In this document: one piece after another, positions 1-12,852 of the stretch
Numbering within the stretch: the first letter of the stretch is position 1
How the letters are laid out: each line of letters opens with the position of its first letter
DNA from: Papiliotrema nemorosa
Taxonomy: Eukaryota; Basidiomycota; Tremellomycetes; Tremellales; Rhynchogastremaceae
DNA: 64,000 nucleotides
Reading direction: 5' to 3'
Assembly (NCBI GenBank): GCA_032158125.1
Contig: JASKOT010000044.1
Location: 38,067-102,066, forward strand
Translations under genes and position numbers: made by a program
Notes under the pieces: generated by a model
Told to the model about the DNA's origin: nothing
The model's input: the letters and a program-made list of their open reading frames with translations, nothing else
Database searches by the model: none

Positions 1-703
1 GGGCGAAGAAAAAGGAGAAGGTGGGTTGAGCATCAAAGTGAACGCTGATGGTAGCGGCCAAAGAAGGATCCGAATGAAGGGGTGAGCTAAACTGAACCAT
101 GCGGTAGAGATTCGAGCTCATGGCAGTTGAGTCCGGAAGAAGCAAAGGTTGCAGAACTGAAGAGAATCGTGGTCGCTTGTGGGGTGCGGAAACAATGGTG
201 AGTCATGAAGAGATCGAGGTGGGGGCTCACAAGACAGGTCGAAAGAGTTTGCAGATTGTGATAAGGTAAGAGACCTTATATCTGCCTTGACATCAGACTG
301 ATGTGAAGCCTTCACAGCAGAAGAGGAGACTCGAGCGAATGCTGGAAGAGCTCGGGATGAAGGGCACTCCGACCATGGGTAAAGCAAGGTCTTTGAAGGA
401 GAAACGGGAACTGGCGCAAGAGCTTGGTACGTCCTCATCGATGGCAATGACTATGGCTGAGACCAGACGACGTGAGAGAATTTGAGGCTGCTAGAGGGGT
501 CTCATCCGAGCGAGCATCGCGGAGCAAGGGCAAGACCAAGAAGCAGAAGCGGGCGAGCGACTCGGACGAGGAGGAAGAGGAAGAAGAAGAAGTCGCGAGG
601 CCAAAAGAGAAGGTGGGTCTAGGTATCGATTTTGCTAATGTAGTCTGCTCTGGGAGCCATCATGGACTTTTTGGGAGATGATGGGGATGATAGTGATGAT
701 TGA
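1..703 (+). CDS. HIRIP3-like nuclear protein, 3' end (5' end outside window)
   Basis: Partial gene running in from the left edge. Spliced reading gives a basic stretch, then an alpha-helical domain (SPEEAKVAELKRIVVACGVR, then RRLERMLEELGMKG and KARSLKEKRELAQEL), a Lys/Arg stretch, an acidic run of Asp/Glu, and a C-terminus ending GAIMDFLGDDGDDSDD before TGA at 701-703. Introns used are 21-54, 82-107, 198-237, 266-296, one starting near 426 and 613-643; all are short. The helical domain resembles the conserved C-terminal domain of HIRA-interacting protein 3 / fungal 'transcriptional regulator' proteins, so a chromatin or histone-chaperone role in the nucleus is inferred. The family assignment is from memory of the motif and is moderate. 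The acidic tail fits a histone-binding protein. Confidence 0.5.
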
Positions 704-1534
704 GCAAAGCGTCAAGCCAAGGGGTATCTCGATGCATCTGCTGCGTATCAATGCCGTCACGCGTCGTTGACGCGTCGGACGTGGATTGCTGCCTCTCAAC
801 GATCGGCCTGCTGGTATGCATACCAAGGTCGAGGCAGTCTTGAGCGAGGACACTACCATCAGACTCCTATCGACCAGCTGATCCTCTACCCATGCAAGCC
901 ATCGAGGTAGCCTGCCGAAATGACCCTGAAACATGGTGGTGGTGGTGGTGGTGGTGACAATCGAGCGATGATCTTCCGATGTGACAATTAACAACAAAGA
1001 GGAAAAAAGAGGGACAAGAGCAGAAGTGGTCTAGACCATCCATTGCATCTCACATCACCACTACACTCATTCTGCACCCCCCCATACTCGCTGGACGAGC
1101 ACCCTCTGCACTTTTCATCGAGCCGATTCGCTGTTGTTGTCGAGAAGAACACCTCTTCAAGGTCTCTCAACCTGAAACAACATCCGATTCGCCCCTTTCC
1201 CAAGGCTGGACCCCCCCCCTTGTTCTCCTCGCACCTCACTCTACTACTCCTTTACCCTCACAACGCATCGCATCGGTCGCTGTCAATCGGCCTACCGATT
1301 CTGCTACGAAGACGCTCTTTTACCCCCATCCCACACCCTTGGGTTGTGTCGCTGGACGACCCATCCGAGTTGACTTCCCGCCCCCTTTTGCCCCAACACA
1401 ACGCCTTTCCCGTCTCCTCTCACGCAAAGGTCACATCCTTCCTCGCCCGATCTCCCGACAACGACCATCTCTGCAGTTCTCGAGATCTCGACAGAGTAGT
1501 CGCTCAGTGAGAGCCAGATACGGTTCGATCCAGG
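704..1534. other. Intergenic region and KCH1 leader
   Basis: About 830 bases without a convincing gene. It holds a GGT microsatellite near 934-957. From about 1040 to 1480 it is strongly pyrimidine-rich on the plus strand, which looks like promoter and 5' leader of the downstream KCH1-type gene. Overlapping open frames here have no family resemblance. Confidence 0.6.
934..957. repeat. (TGG)n trinucleotide microsatellite
   Basis: About eight perfect TGG/GGT units in the intergenic region downstream of the HIRIP3-like gene. Simple sequence repeat, probably length-variable between isolates. Confidence 0.85.
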
Positions 1535-3361
1535 ATGTGTTGTACAGCCGATTGGAAACGGGAAGTGGTCCCAGATCACAAGGTATGCCCCTTCTTGCCA
1601 TAATCCACCATGCTATGGCGGAACGACCTCGCATCTTCTTCCTGTTATGGGGAGCGTCGCTGACCACAGTTTGATTTTATCAACGTGAGAGAGTTCCACA
1701 GAGGTGACTTTTGGACTAGATGCAAGTGGGTTTACTTTCTCATCCGTATGAGAAGAGGGGCCCTGATGTCAGATATGTGCTCAAGTACATCCTCATCCTC
1801 AAATCTTTCGCGGTGTATGGGCTTGATGTCTTTACCGCTACCACCTATATCCTCTCTGACCATGTGAGTGGGTCTTTCCACCTGAAATTTGCCTTTTGCT
1901 TTGATGATCAACTCTACCTGTTTAGATCCTAGAGTGCCGCTGACCTTTAGTGGACGAACGCAATCCAGCGTAAATGCGGGGACAACTGCGCAGTGGATGT
2001 GCGGTTCAGTATCGCCAAATGGGTCTTTGTCGGGTGTATCATCTTCTCTTTCCTCCTCGTGCGTCAGCTGAAAGTTCTCCTTCTCGTGGAGCTGACTGGT
2101 AGCTCGGTTACGAAACATACAAAGCGAGGAAGGTGATTCAGTCGAGGGATATTTCTTACGCGTTTACCAATCTCATCGCCAATGACTATTACTCTCTCAG
2201 TCAGTTGGAACACCAGTCTCCGCTTGTCATGGCTGACCTGCAGAATCGTATGACAACTTCTGCCTCTTTTGTCGAATCTACGACTCGACGAAAAAGACCG
2301 ACGACTTTGCATTCTTCGTCTATTTCACCTTTAAGGGTAGGCTACATCTCACGCCTAACGCTCACACTCAGACTGGAAACGGCTCCTGCTCGCTGATGGA
2401 CCGCGTCAGTCGATCAACGCTCTCACGCTGTACTCTTTCGCCTATGCCAATGGATTCCAATGGAACAATCTCCCTGCGTGGTGGGACGAGTCGACGGTCA
2501 CTGCCATGTTGCTCTTTGCCATTTGCGCCACGGTCCTCATTTTCGCTGGATCGTTGATACTCCTCATCGCGGCTTCGATCATGTATGTCCCGCTATTGTG
2601 TTACATCCAGGGAAACTTGAAAGAATACGTCTGTCACAAGGTCGACAAGGTGGGTCAGAGGTTTGTATCCATAGCTGAGAATAGCGAATCGCCGAGTTGA
2701 TCCAGAAAAACAGACGCGATCGGATTCGAAAAGCGGCAGCTTTGGAGAAGAAACTCGCGAATGGAAGTATCAAGGATGTACCGGGGATCATCCCTCAGCC
2801 CACCCTGCCCAACGTCTCGCTGGACGACGATGATCTGGGGAGAACTCGTAAAGCGAGAAAACTGGAATCTGAGCGGGGTACTGTGCAAAGGCAAAGGGAA
2901 TATGTCGAATACGACGTGTACAATGGGCAGGTCGCCTACCCGCCTACCCTGGGTTACAACCAACCGTATGATGACTATGGAAGGTGAGTCTACACGCTGC
3001 GACGAGTTGCGCTAAGTCCAGCTCGACCAACCTCGCCGCGAGTGCTGCACCCATGGGCCTGAGTTATCCACCTCCGACGGCTATTGCACCGAATACCATC
3101 CCCCAACGCCAGGCATACGACCCACACACTTACAACCCTCAACCTGCCTTTCCACCCAGACAAGACTCGTATCAACCGCCGAGATCCACCTCGAGGCCTG
3201 ACATTGCGACTTACGATTCGTACGAGTCTTATCCCGCGCGCACAATGTCTCCAGCGCCGTCGGTAGGGTACGAGGGGTTGCCATATGATAGGGCATCTGG
3301 GTATACGCACACACAGCCTACCCAATTTTACGGACAGCAGAGTGGGTATTATAAGCGCTGA
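1535..3361 (+). CDS. KCH1: Kch1/Prm6-family potassium transporter
   Basis: Fungal low-affinity K+ channel family of the plasma membrane, needed in yeast for K+ influx coupled to pheromone-induced Ca2+ entry. Start ATG at 1535 gives MCCTADWKREVVPDHK, then after the first intron FDFINVREFHRGDFW, the typical family N-terminus. Membrane segments follow: around YILILKSFAVYGLDVFTATT, then WVFVGCIIFSFLLL, then AMLLFAICATVLIFAGSLIL. After the last membrane segment comes a basic cytosolic helix and a long Pro/Tyr-rich low-complexity tail ending SGYYKR before TGA at 3359-3361. At least six introns; the one after TRCK is about 32 nt. The tail is longer and more disordered than I would expect for the yeast proteins. 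Function is inferred from the family. Confidence 0.85.
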
Positions 3362-3611
3362 GGTGGGGTGTAAGTGTAGCAATGTAGTCGTATTCATCCT
3401 GGACATCTTCCTCTTTATATTCATGTATCAATCATCAGATGTCTGCTCAGCCGTCTTCGACCCGAAGGACAGGCATGGGTAGAAGATGAAATGCTAGCAG
3501 TGGTTCATAGGCGCGCGACAACATTCGATTCGTGCGCCTAACTTGACTCTGAGTCGGTCTGAAATGTTGAAACCCATCCTTTACCTATACACCTATACCT
3601 CGACGCCGAAA

Positions 3612-5923
3612 ATGTCCCTCCCACCGGCCGAAGTCCTCCAAGCGACTATCCTTAATACGCTCTCTACGAATGCGTCGGGATCGATCGAAGATACGAGGAC
3701 GATAACGTATAATGGGAAAGAGTTGCGTTCGGCAGAAGAGCAGGGCGTGGTCAAAGGTGTTCTCGACAGTTTATGGTCCAAAGAGGTCAGTCTGGAATTC
3801 CAACTCGCAGGTGCCCGACTCGGCGTGAGAGTCATCGGCTGAAGCAAACGCTCAAGAGTCGGGCATAGTCGTAACTTGAGGTGGAGGAAAGGAGGGTGTA
3901 GTGCTAATGGGCAGATGATAGAGTACAAGCAGATCAACACGACGACTTTTGCTCTGACTTCCGAAGGAGAAGGACTAGCCGCGAATGGGTCGCACGAGTA
4001 CCGACTTTGGTCTGCTTTGGATATCAAAGGTGGAAAGGCTTTGACGGTTCAGGAGATCGAGGTGGGTTTCCTCTATACCGATAAGGCATCTCCTCCCGTT
4101 CTCCCGTTGTCGAATCGACAGGCGGGAGGTGTCTTTATGGGAACTTTGATTTGGTCGGTGTGGGAGCTGAGATGTAGGGTCTCTTGGGCAAGGATACCGC
4201 GAAACTGGGACAGAGTCGAGCGATGAAGAACAAATGGGTCGCCAAGGAGGGCACCGGATTTGTCAAGGCGGTCAGTCGGATGACATTCTTTGAACCCCAA
4301 AGGGTATTTTGCTGATGTACAGGTGGAGAGCGTAGAGGACGAGACGGCAGGACAATTGAGGACGATCAAAGAGTCTGGAGAGTTGGCCAATGAGGCGGCA
4401 TTGAAAGAGCTGCAAAAGAGAAAGTTGATCACCCCAAAGTGAGCTCCATGCTATTACATCTTGCCGAGGACCCATCGCCGCATTGTGGGAGAGTATGTGC
4501 TGAGAGTCAGAAAACACATCCACTATTCGGTCAAGAAGGGTCCTCAGTTTGCTACAGAGGTCAAACAGCTCGAGACGGATCTGACGGTGGACATGATTGC
4601 CTCGTAAGTGACACTCACAGTACTGCTCATTTCGCCTGAGCCTGATTTCTACCCCGACAGGACTGCTGACATCCAGTGGCGCATGGAAAGACTCGTCGTT
4701 CAAGCAATACAACTTTGCAGCAGCAGGTCAACCTACCGAAGGAGGCGCTTTACATCCTCTTCTCAAAGTGAGGGAAGAGTTTAGACAGATTTTCTTTGAC
4801 ATGGGGTGAGTCGTTTCTCCCGTGCGTGGTCTCGCTCACGGTAGATTCACCGAGATGCCTACCAACCGATTCGTCGAGAGTGCATTCTGGAATTTCGACG
4901 CCATGTTTGTACCTCAGCAACATCCCGCTCGAGAAATGCAAGATACCTTTTACGTCAAGTGTGAGTTTTCCGTGTATCACGCAGATTCTCAGGCTCATTA
5001 TAGCCCCGGCAAAATCAGCACGACCCGATGAAGCGTACTATGAGCGAGTGAGAAAGACGCACGAAGTAGGAGGGTACGGATCGATAGGGTATCGAGCGCC
5101 ATTTTCCAAAGAGGAATCGGAGAAATTATTGTTGCGAACGCATACGACTGCTGTGTCGACTGATATGCTGTATCAGATTGCCAATCAACCTGGGGGGTTC
5201 AAACCTGCAAAGATGTTTTCTATAGATCGTGTTTTCAGGTCAGTCCACTACCCCCTCCCTCACTCCCAGTCACCTCCTTTCCTCCCTCTTAACCTCCACT
5301 TACCGCTTGCCATTACGCCGCTGCTCTTCCAGTCTACCGTGCCGATCAGCACGTGCTGATACCCAGGAACGAGACGGCAGACGCTACCCATCTGGCCGAG
5401 TTCCACCAAGTCGAAGGTGTAGTAGCAGACTACGACATCACCCTAGGCGACCTCATCGGGTTCATGAAGGCCTTCTACGAAAAGACGGGTAACCATAAAC
5501 TGCGTTTCAAACCGGCTTATAACCCTTACACCGAACCTAGTATGGAGGTTTTCTCGTGGCATGAGGGATTACAGAAATGGATTGAAATTGCCAATGTGAG
5601 TGTAGTCCAGCTCTTCCATCTCTCATCTTCCGACTTGAAGATTGGGGGGAGATGAGAGTCTATTATAAGGATGAGGCACTGACATCTAGTCTGGAGTATT
5701 CAGACCGGAAATGCTGGAACCGATGGGTCTACCCAAAGGTGTTCGAGTCCTCGGATGGGGAATGTCACTGGAACGACCGACAATGATCAAGTGGGTGCAC
5801 AGTAGCGACGCGATGACTAATGATAGATATGCCATTTCAGACATTCGAACGTTGGTGGGTCACAAGACGGACCTGGGGCAAGTCAAGATTCGTCCCGCGG
5901 TCAGACTGGAGAAGGGTGATTAG
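3612..5923 (+). CDS. FRS2: Phenylalanyl-tRNA synthetase alpha subunit, cytosolic
   Basis: Alpha subunit of the cytosolic (alpha-beta)2 Phe-tRNA synthetase, which charges tRNA-Phe. N-terminal winged-helix region ([20 protein letters not shown], then after a 129-nt intron at 3786-3914 [19 protein letters not shown]). The class II catalytic core has [15 protein letters not shown] and [20 protein letters not shown] (motif 1 region). Motif 2 region lies around [20 protein letters not shown]. Motif 3 region lies around [19 protein letters not shown]. The C-terminus is VRLEKGD then TAG at 5921-5923. Start 3612 is preferred over an in-frame upstream ATG at 3543 because residues from MSLPP match the family N-terminus. 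It converges on GDB1 with about 155 bp between stops. Confidence 0.96.
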
Positions 5924-6079
5924 GCGGGCGATTCTTGGGTGCACGACGGGATCAGTCACTTATCCATGCATGGTGCTATTCATCTAGAAATGCCTGCCTA
6001 TAGGGCGGTCATTGAGGTGACCTCGGCTGTGGGCCATGCAAGCGCAGTCAAAACGTCCATTTCTCTGCGACGTCTACGC

Positions 6080-9000
6080 TCACTTGCCCGACTTGTCCTT
6101 GTTGATCCTGTGCATCTCCTCCAATACATCCAGGATCGTACTTGAACTCCACGCTTGGGTCTTGCACGAATCGGCACAATAGCTCCCGTCTATCGATGAG
6201 CATGATCCCTCGAATCAGGTCCTCGACTCACTGTCATTGTACAACTCGGCCAAACCTCTCCATGGATCCGATTCAATGTGTTGATGTAACCTTCGACAAA
6301 TGTTGGAAATGTAATACATGGTGTTTTCCGGGTCCTAGACGTCAGGCCCTGCAAACCCAGAGCGCTTGTGGACTCACCTTTGTACCCTCTCCGGCTACCC
6401 GGTCAAAGTGCAGCCAGGCACTCAAGAACCAACCCAGGGGGAAACCCCACTCGGGTCCTTGATGATAGTTCCACCCTTTGGCCACACTCTGGTCCGTTCC
6501 ATCGTTGGAATTGTCATAGTTGGGTCTGTATTGCGAATCGGCCGGATCAAGAGTCTTCATACCCAGTGGAGCCCGCAGATTCGCATCGACCACTTTGAGT
6601 GCACCCATGGCGTGTTCCGGGTCAAACAATTCCGGAGCGACGACCATGGAGAGGGGGAAGTTGGGTCGGAGTTGGTAATCTGACCATTCACGGTCTTTCG
6701 GTGTACCATACACGTCTTTATAGATCCCTCGTCGGTTGATCATGCCAGGGTTGACATTGTACGACGCGTCGTCGGATGGGTCAGCGGGGACATAATAGCA
6801 CTTTTCGAAAGATTTTTGTAGGAGGTCGGCCCATTGAGCATAGGTGATGAATTTCTTTTCGCCAGAGACTGGATTTAGCGAGAGGGTATGAATGTACTCA
6901 CTGGTCGCGTCGACGCCCTTGAAGGGGAACTTGCCCTCCTTGCTCAGCTTGTCGAGCCAAGTGAGGGTACTCTTGAGCAGACCGGTGATTTCGACAGGTG
7001 CACCATCACGAGGGGTAGCCGGGAGACCCTTGTTGCCGGCTTTTTCAGACGATCCATTCTTGTCCATCCAGGTACTGTCTTGAGCACAACCTTGCTTTGT
7101 ATACTCACCCGCAGTTGTATCGGTTCCCGCCAAAGATGATTCCAGTCTCCCAGTCGACCCAAATTTTCTGGTTGAACCCTTGATCATGCATGTCCATGTC
7201 TAGGTTGGGTCCGGCCTGATATGAGCGCCGCCGACAAGACGACTCACATTGTATTCTCTAAACTCGATACCCGTGGCGTGTCGTTGCAGAATCTCCTGGA
7301 CCAGCTCGGCAACGCTGCTCTCATATTCGAAAGCCCTAGGGTGGTCCCATGCAACCCAAGTGTCGTCGGCAGGGAATCGTCGCTTGACCTTGTCTTGCAA
7401 CAAAGCCAATCCGTTGGGACACATTTTGGTGTAATCTTGAATGTTCTGAATGAACCACCCTGCGAATTAGGCGGACTCTCGGTGTAGCGACTTACAAGGA
7501 CCATCACGACAGTTGTATCGTGGGTTCCGGGTAGAATCGAGCAAGTTGGGAATCAGCCCATGCTTGAGAGTCGACCCAAAGGACAGAATATGATCCCTGG
7601 CCGCGGGGAAATTGCCCGTGGTCAAGAACAACCCTCTGAGCGAGATGAACTGTGGTTAGTCTAGTCCCCCCGGGAGCGACCTACCACATCACGACCCCAA
7701 CACCTAGCCCAGCCTGCGGTAAAGAATGGCAACCCAGCCGACAGAGATGGGACCGGTTTAGCAGGGTTGATACTTGCACTCTTGACCAGACCGTACATTT
7801 GCACCGAGGTCAATGCTAAATCGTGGACCAAGGCATGGCCAGAAGACACGAATTCAGAGCACTGCTCAATGGCGGTCCTCCTTGCGGCCTTGTAGGCGGT
7901 AAAGATGACCAATGCAAAGTATTTCGGTCGCATAAAGCTCGGACACGAGGTCTTGATCAGGTCGAACCGCTCTTTCAGCCATTGGGCAGGTTTAGCCAAA
8001 CGAGGTAGCTCCTCGGTTTGTTTGAACAGTCGATCGGTAATGTAGTCCATAGCCCAGGTGCCTTCTCGAAGATGTGCGCATATTGGGTGTCCGAGATCGT
8101 TCGACTGGGAAACCTGTCGCAAGGGGTGCATCCATCCTTCCAGACCGCAGTAGACCAACGCACCGTGGTTGGGAATGGTATATGTGCCGTCTCCACCGGT
8201 CGCGTCTCGTTCCTCTCCATCGGCTCTGTTGAGGATGACATTCAGGTCGACCAGGTCGAGATCGCCAAACGCCTCGGAAGCGCCAGAAGTGCACTTGTCG
8301 TCTAGATCGCGAGACATTGCCTGCCATGAGCTTAGACTAGGGGGGGGGGGGAAAGGGATTGTACTCACCGGCATGTCTGTCTCGAAAAGCATGATGCTTC
8401 CAGGCTCAAAGGTATCGGGGACGATGATCTCTGCGTACTCGCCGTCCGAATCTGACCCCGAATTAATGACTGGATGAGGAATCTCCTCCAATTTCGATGG
8501 GATGCCCCGATGGGTCGTCTTGTCGTCCTTCCATTGGCTATATTCGGTCTTGAGCGTCGCACCAAAGAGGTACTTGGCGTTTGACCGGGACAATTTGATC
8601 GGTTTGACTATCGTCAGCAGAGTCAAACAGCATACTCACTCCATCCTCGCCCAGAGAACCCCTTGAAGGCGGTGTGGGCAATGAGCATGTACCCCTTGTG
8701 TGTGATCGGGTGTACTCGGTGTACCACAATGTACTGGCGTCAGCTCGATACATGGATCGTCTTACCTCTCCTTCTTCATGCACGTGACCCTCGGAGTATC
8801 CACCTTCGAACATCTCAGCGTGCAAGTGGTTCAAGATTCGCTTGACCTTGCCGATGCCTCCGGTGCCCTTTGCGTCGACTTCGTACAATCGGTTGTCGGT
8901 GACGAGGTTGAGCAGCTTGGGGTAGAGGTCGTCGAAACCTTTGTTTGACCCGAGAGCGGCTTTGGTGAAGGTGACCAAAGCACCAGTGGAGAGTGCATCC

Positions 9001-11389
9001 TCCGCGGTTCGCTTGTCCAGAGGGGTCTCATTGTCGTGGGTGACATCGTAAAATACTGCATGAGGGGCGGAGCCTTGAAGTGGTGTCACATTGCACGGTC
9101 GAGGAGCACCTTTTCCGACCAAGGGGGGGAGTTCTTCCGCAGAAGTCAAGCATGCCGCGTCCATCGACCCGATGGGTTTGCCTACGCCAAAGCTGTACAG
9201 CCTGATATCAGCTCTACCTGAATAAGTCACTCACAAAGAGGCAAAGTCTTTGACATCGTTCCCATTGTAAGCCTCTCGGACCAAACTGTTGATACCGAGC
9301 TCTCGCACAAACTTCAAGTCCATCTCCTGCGAACCAGTGAACAACTCTGCCATGACGTAGAGATTCGGGTTGACCCTTCGTCCAGCATCAATGATCGCTT
9401 TACCCACGTGCAGAGGGGTCGAGTGACAGTTGTCCAACCTGAATCCGTCAAAGATCGAGGCGAGCTGCTCGGCGTATTGGATCATATGGTCCCACAACCA
9501 AGGGCTCGACTCTCGGCTCGACCCATACCTCAGCTTGACGCAATCGCCCCAGACAATCACCTGACGTCGAAGATACGCTTTTGACGGGTACTCGGCAAAG
9601 TTTTTCAATGGATCGGCAGCCCACATCCAACCATTGTTGGCGAGCGCAAGGGCAGATTTGGGGTGTTTGCGGGTGGTTTCGTTGTCGGGCAGTCGGGTAA
9701 AGTAGAGCTCCACTAAAGGATTCCTGTCGTCAGCGGGGGACAATGTTTGCCTTACTCTTTGTTGATGGCGCCGTACTTTGGTCCGTGAGCGTCGAGTCGT
9801 GTAAACTTGAGTCGACCAATGACGCCCTCTTGGGCAGCGTTGATATCGTCATTGCACTCGGCATAGAGATCGACGTTGATCACATCGAGCACTTTGCCCC
9901 ACTTGCTCGCAAGGTCTACGGCAGAGTCGTTGGGGTATGCCGATTGGATGAATCCGGCGGCGGCGGATGGGTCGATAGTGGTGCCGAATCGAGACGAGTA
10001 TGCTCGGAAGTTTTGTATAAAGTCGGGAGTATCTTCGACAATCTGGGCGAGGTTTTCGAATGACTTCCCAGCGAGAGGCTCACCCTTCCACTGGGTGATT
10101 TTACCTTGCTCTATGGCGGAGGCAACGGCCTTTACTGACGCTTGGACATCAAAAACATAATACTGCCAAAGATTCTTCCCCTCGATCGCTTTTTTGATGT
10201 GCGGGACGATTTTATCCAAGTCGGAAGAGGAGTTGAGCTCGGTGGGCAGGCCGAGTTGGGGGAGCTGTGCGGAAAGTTCGAGCATGGCGTCTTCCAGTTC
10301 AACCGCTGGAGCGAGGTGAGGAGTGTTGTGAGCCGAGTATCCTGCCATCAGCGACGACCCATACGACCACTTACCAGCCTCGGGGTGTTCATGCAGCCAT
10401 AACGAGTCAAATGCTGTGTGATTCAACACGACATCAGTGACCCCTCCCAGGCCGTACTTTTCCCTCGCAAGACTGACGGCCCCCTCAATCTCTGCCAATC
10501 CTCCATCTTTTGCCTTGGGATCCAGCAATATCGCCGAATCATACGTCAACTGGTCGTAGATGGAATAAGGAGATCCAGAACTGCCCCGCTGTTGCAACGG
10601 CGCCCAATGGAGCATGTTATATCCCCGCTTGCTAGCTTCCGAAAAGTGTTCTTCCCATTTATCCGTCTTGCCTATCCATTTCGCCAAGACCGACAAGATG
10701 GTCAATGAATCGAGAGTCAGAGTCGTTGTCCTGTCTAACACGGCTCCAGACGACTCGTCTTGTAACAACGAGGTGGAACCGGCGGGGAAGAAGGGGGTCC
10801 GGGCGGGGAGGGTAATGATAGGGTCGACGTTGAAGTAGCCTTTTCTACCAGTGATTCGGTCTCCAGGGACCAGCGGATCGTGTTCGATATAATAGCAGAA
10901 TGCTCCTGGAGCGGAAATGGGGAGATCAACGTGCACGGGTCTGGGTAAGCTTGAGCTAGAATAGTGACCCACTTGGAAAGGTCCGATGGCAGCTTGCGCT
11001 CCTTCCATACTCCACGCTGAAACTCTCCTCCATCCATGGGGAAATCTGACTTGAGCACTCCATTCCGTGTACACGGTGTACCGGGGTGAATAGACAACCT
11101 CAAGACGTAGGGGCGCGTAGGTGGTGGAAGACGAATGTACTGTATCTCAGCCTCGCCCCTGCATCTTACTCACCGATTTGGATTCTGCTGGTCCTCCGTC
11201 GTCCTCCAGCCACAGCTCCCAGACCTGTACTGGTTCTCCCGAATGGCTCTCTGCGAAAAAAGCCAACGCTTCATCCTGAGGCGTCTTGGTCTTCAACCCT
11301 GACGACAAGTCCTTTTTCGACGCGCCGTTGGATTTGGGTATCTTGAGACCTGTGGGTATGGCCTTGGATATGGAAGATGCAATGGCCAT
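6080..11389 (-). CDS. GDB1: Glycogen debranching enzyme (bifunctional)
   Basis: Eukaryotic debranching enzyme with 4-alpha-glucanotransferase and amylo-alpha-1,6-glucosidase activities, acting on cytosolic glycogen limit dextrin. ATG at 11389 ([20 protein letters not shown]). The N-terminal glucanotransferase half shows [44 protein letters not shown] and [18 protein letters not shown] (catalytic Asp and Glu regions), and [12 protein letters not shown]. The C-terminal glucosidase half shows [46 protein letters not shown] and, after two further introns, [14 protein letters not shown]. The gene ends [10 protein letters not shown] with TGA at 6080-6082. Many short introns; one contains a C12 tract just before its acceptor (8340-8351). 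Full-length family size (about 1,500 residues) is consistent with the span. Confidence 0.96.
8340..8351. repeat. GDB1: G12/C12 homopolymer inside a GDB1 intron
   Basis: Twelve G on the plus strand, which is C12 in the GDB1 transcript. It lies directly before the acceptor AG of a short intron, so it acts as the polypyrimidine tract. Slippage-prone. Confidence 0.7.
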
Positions 11390-11729
11390 GGTGGATTAGG
11401 GTATAGTGCAGGAATGAGAAGAGTTGATCAAAGGAGGGAGACGTGTTGAAGTGAAGGAAGAGGGGGGGTCGATGGGAAAAGTGCGCCTCCAACGTCATTC
11501 AAGACCCACTTCTCAGCCTGGGCTATATTACGTGAAGCGTCATTCACATTCAGACTGATCGCGACAACGAGCAGAATGGTAGCGTCGGGCGTGCAGTGCA
11601 ATGTTGCACATGCAAGAGACGAGGCTGCATATGCATGTAGCACTTGGCTATCTGGCTAGAGTGCAATGTATAACCCTCAAAGCGACCTCGCGACAGATTC
11701 CGGGGGAACACGGGGTACGGGGCTTCGAC
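11390..11729. other. GDB1 promoter / GST intergenic region
   Basis: About 340 bases between the GDB1 start (minus strand) and the stop of the first GST gene. No convincing ORF; presumably the GDB1 promoter and the GST 3' region. Confidence 0.5.
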
Positions 11730-12619
11730 CTAGATGGCCTGGAGAATCCCCTGGGTCTCCTGCCAAGATGGTCGCTCGCTAATCTCCTTCCACCATCGAG
11801 CGAGGTTTGGCGATTTCCCATCGGCATTGATCAGCCCTTGACCCTGTTTGACCTGGTGTTAATGTCAGAAAGTTGTTCGACCCACCTCGAGAAGGCCATG
11901 ACCGTTGGCAATATGGAAAAGGTCCACCAAAGTGAGCTGATCCCCTGCAACATACTTTTGTCCGGATAAGAGTCGCTCGAACCCTTCCAACCGGGAGTTG
12001 AGGTACCAGTTAAGGTTGTCCACAATCTTCTGGTCGGCGGGTTGTTGGGCAAACCTGATATCAACGTCATCCGACCACGACTTACATCTGCTTGTACTGT
12101 AGCTCCCAAGTCAGACCCTCGGCAAAGGTGGAGAAATTTGCCAGCTCAAAGCTCAAAGCTGTCTCGTATTGGGTCACCGCGAGCAGGTCACCCGTGACGT
12201 GGAGAGGAGACTTGGTCTTTGTCGCAATGTCTGGTGTCGGTACTGCCACGCAGCGAGGCTACTCACACTTGACAATACTCCTCGATTCGTACACTTCCAC
12301 TTTGGCTTCCTCGTCCAACATATAAGGCATTTGCTTGAAAGGATGGTGGTTCAAGGCGTATTCATCGGTGAATATCGTCATCCAGTCGAGAGGTTGAATC
12401 TTGAAGTCTGGCACTTAGTTTTCCGGCAAGTACAGGGTCGTTGGGACGAAAAAGGGAGATTGGAGTGGTCCAACTGGGCAATGTTACAGCCTACGCACCT
12501 TGATCGTTCTTCAAGCCCATTTCAAGCAAGCATTGAACCACCCGAGCGAGGGTCTGCGCGTCAGGAGAAGTAGAGTTGAGACTGACTGTAGATTGCGCAT
12601 TCCCATGTAAGATGTACAT
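11730..12619 (-). CDS. Glutathione S-transferase (copy 1 of tandem pair)
   Basis: Cytosolic GST that conjugates glutathione to electrophiles. ATG at 12619 (MYILHGNAQSTVSLNSTSPD). The N-terminal thioredoxin fold includes MPYMLDEEAKVEVYESRSIV, where the cis-Pro and the ESR glutathione-binding turn fall in the usual place. The C-terminal helical domain has FERLLSGQKYVAGDQLTLVD (N-capping box), then WWKEISERPSWQETQGI, and stops at TAG 11730-11732. At least four introns. The first contains an intronic stretch of about 90 nt; the one after SRSIVK is about 36 nt. It lies head-to-tail with a second GST at 12853-13689. The early Ser in place of a catalytic Tyr suggests a phi/theta-like class, but the class is not certain. 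Confidence 0.85.
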
Positions 12620-12852
12620 GATGATCAGCTCAGATGATCAGCTTAAGAGTGAGTGATGATCGTTGCAGAGATAGAGTCAAGGGCGAAGATTCGACGATAT
12701 CTCTGGTCGAGCGGGAAGAAGTGGTCGGATGGATCCTCGTCAACCACCCTCACCCAAGCCACCAGATCTGTCCGCCACTCATAGCCGAAACGACGGATAG
12801 TCTCTAGTTGAAATCATGCATGAGGATGCAGTCAATAGAGAGCGCTGATCTA

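Noticed and set aside
1043..1510. 155-codon plus-strand ORF upstream of KCH1
   Set aside because: Pyrimidine-rich low-complexity product, no family resemblance, and no in-phase link to the KCH1 start at 1535; read as promoter/leader.
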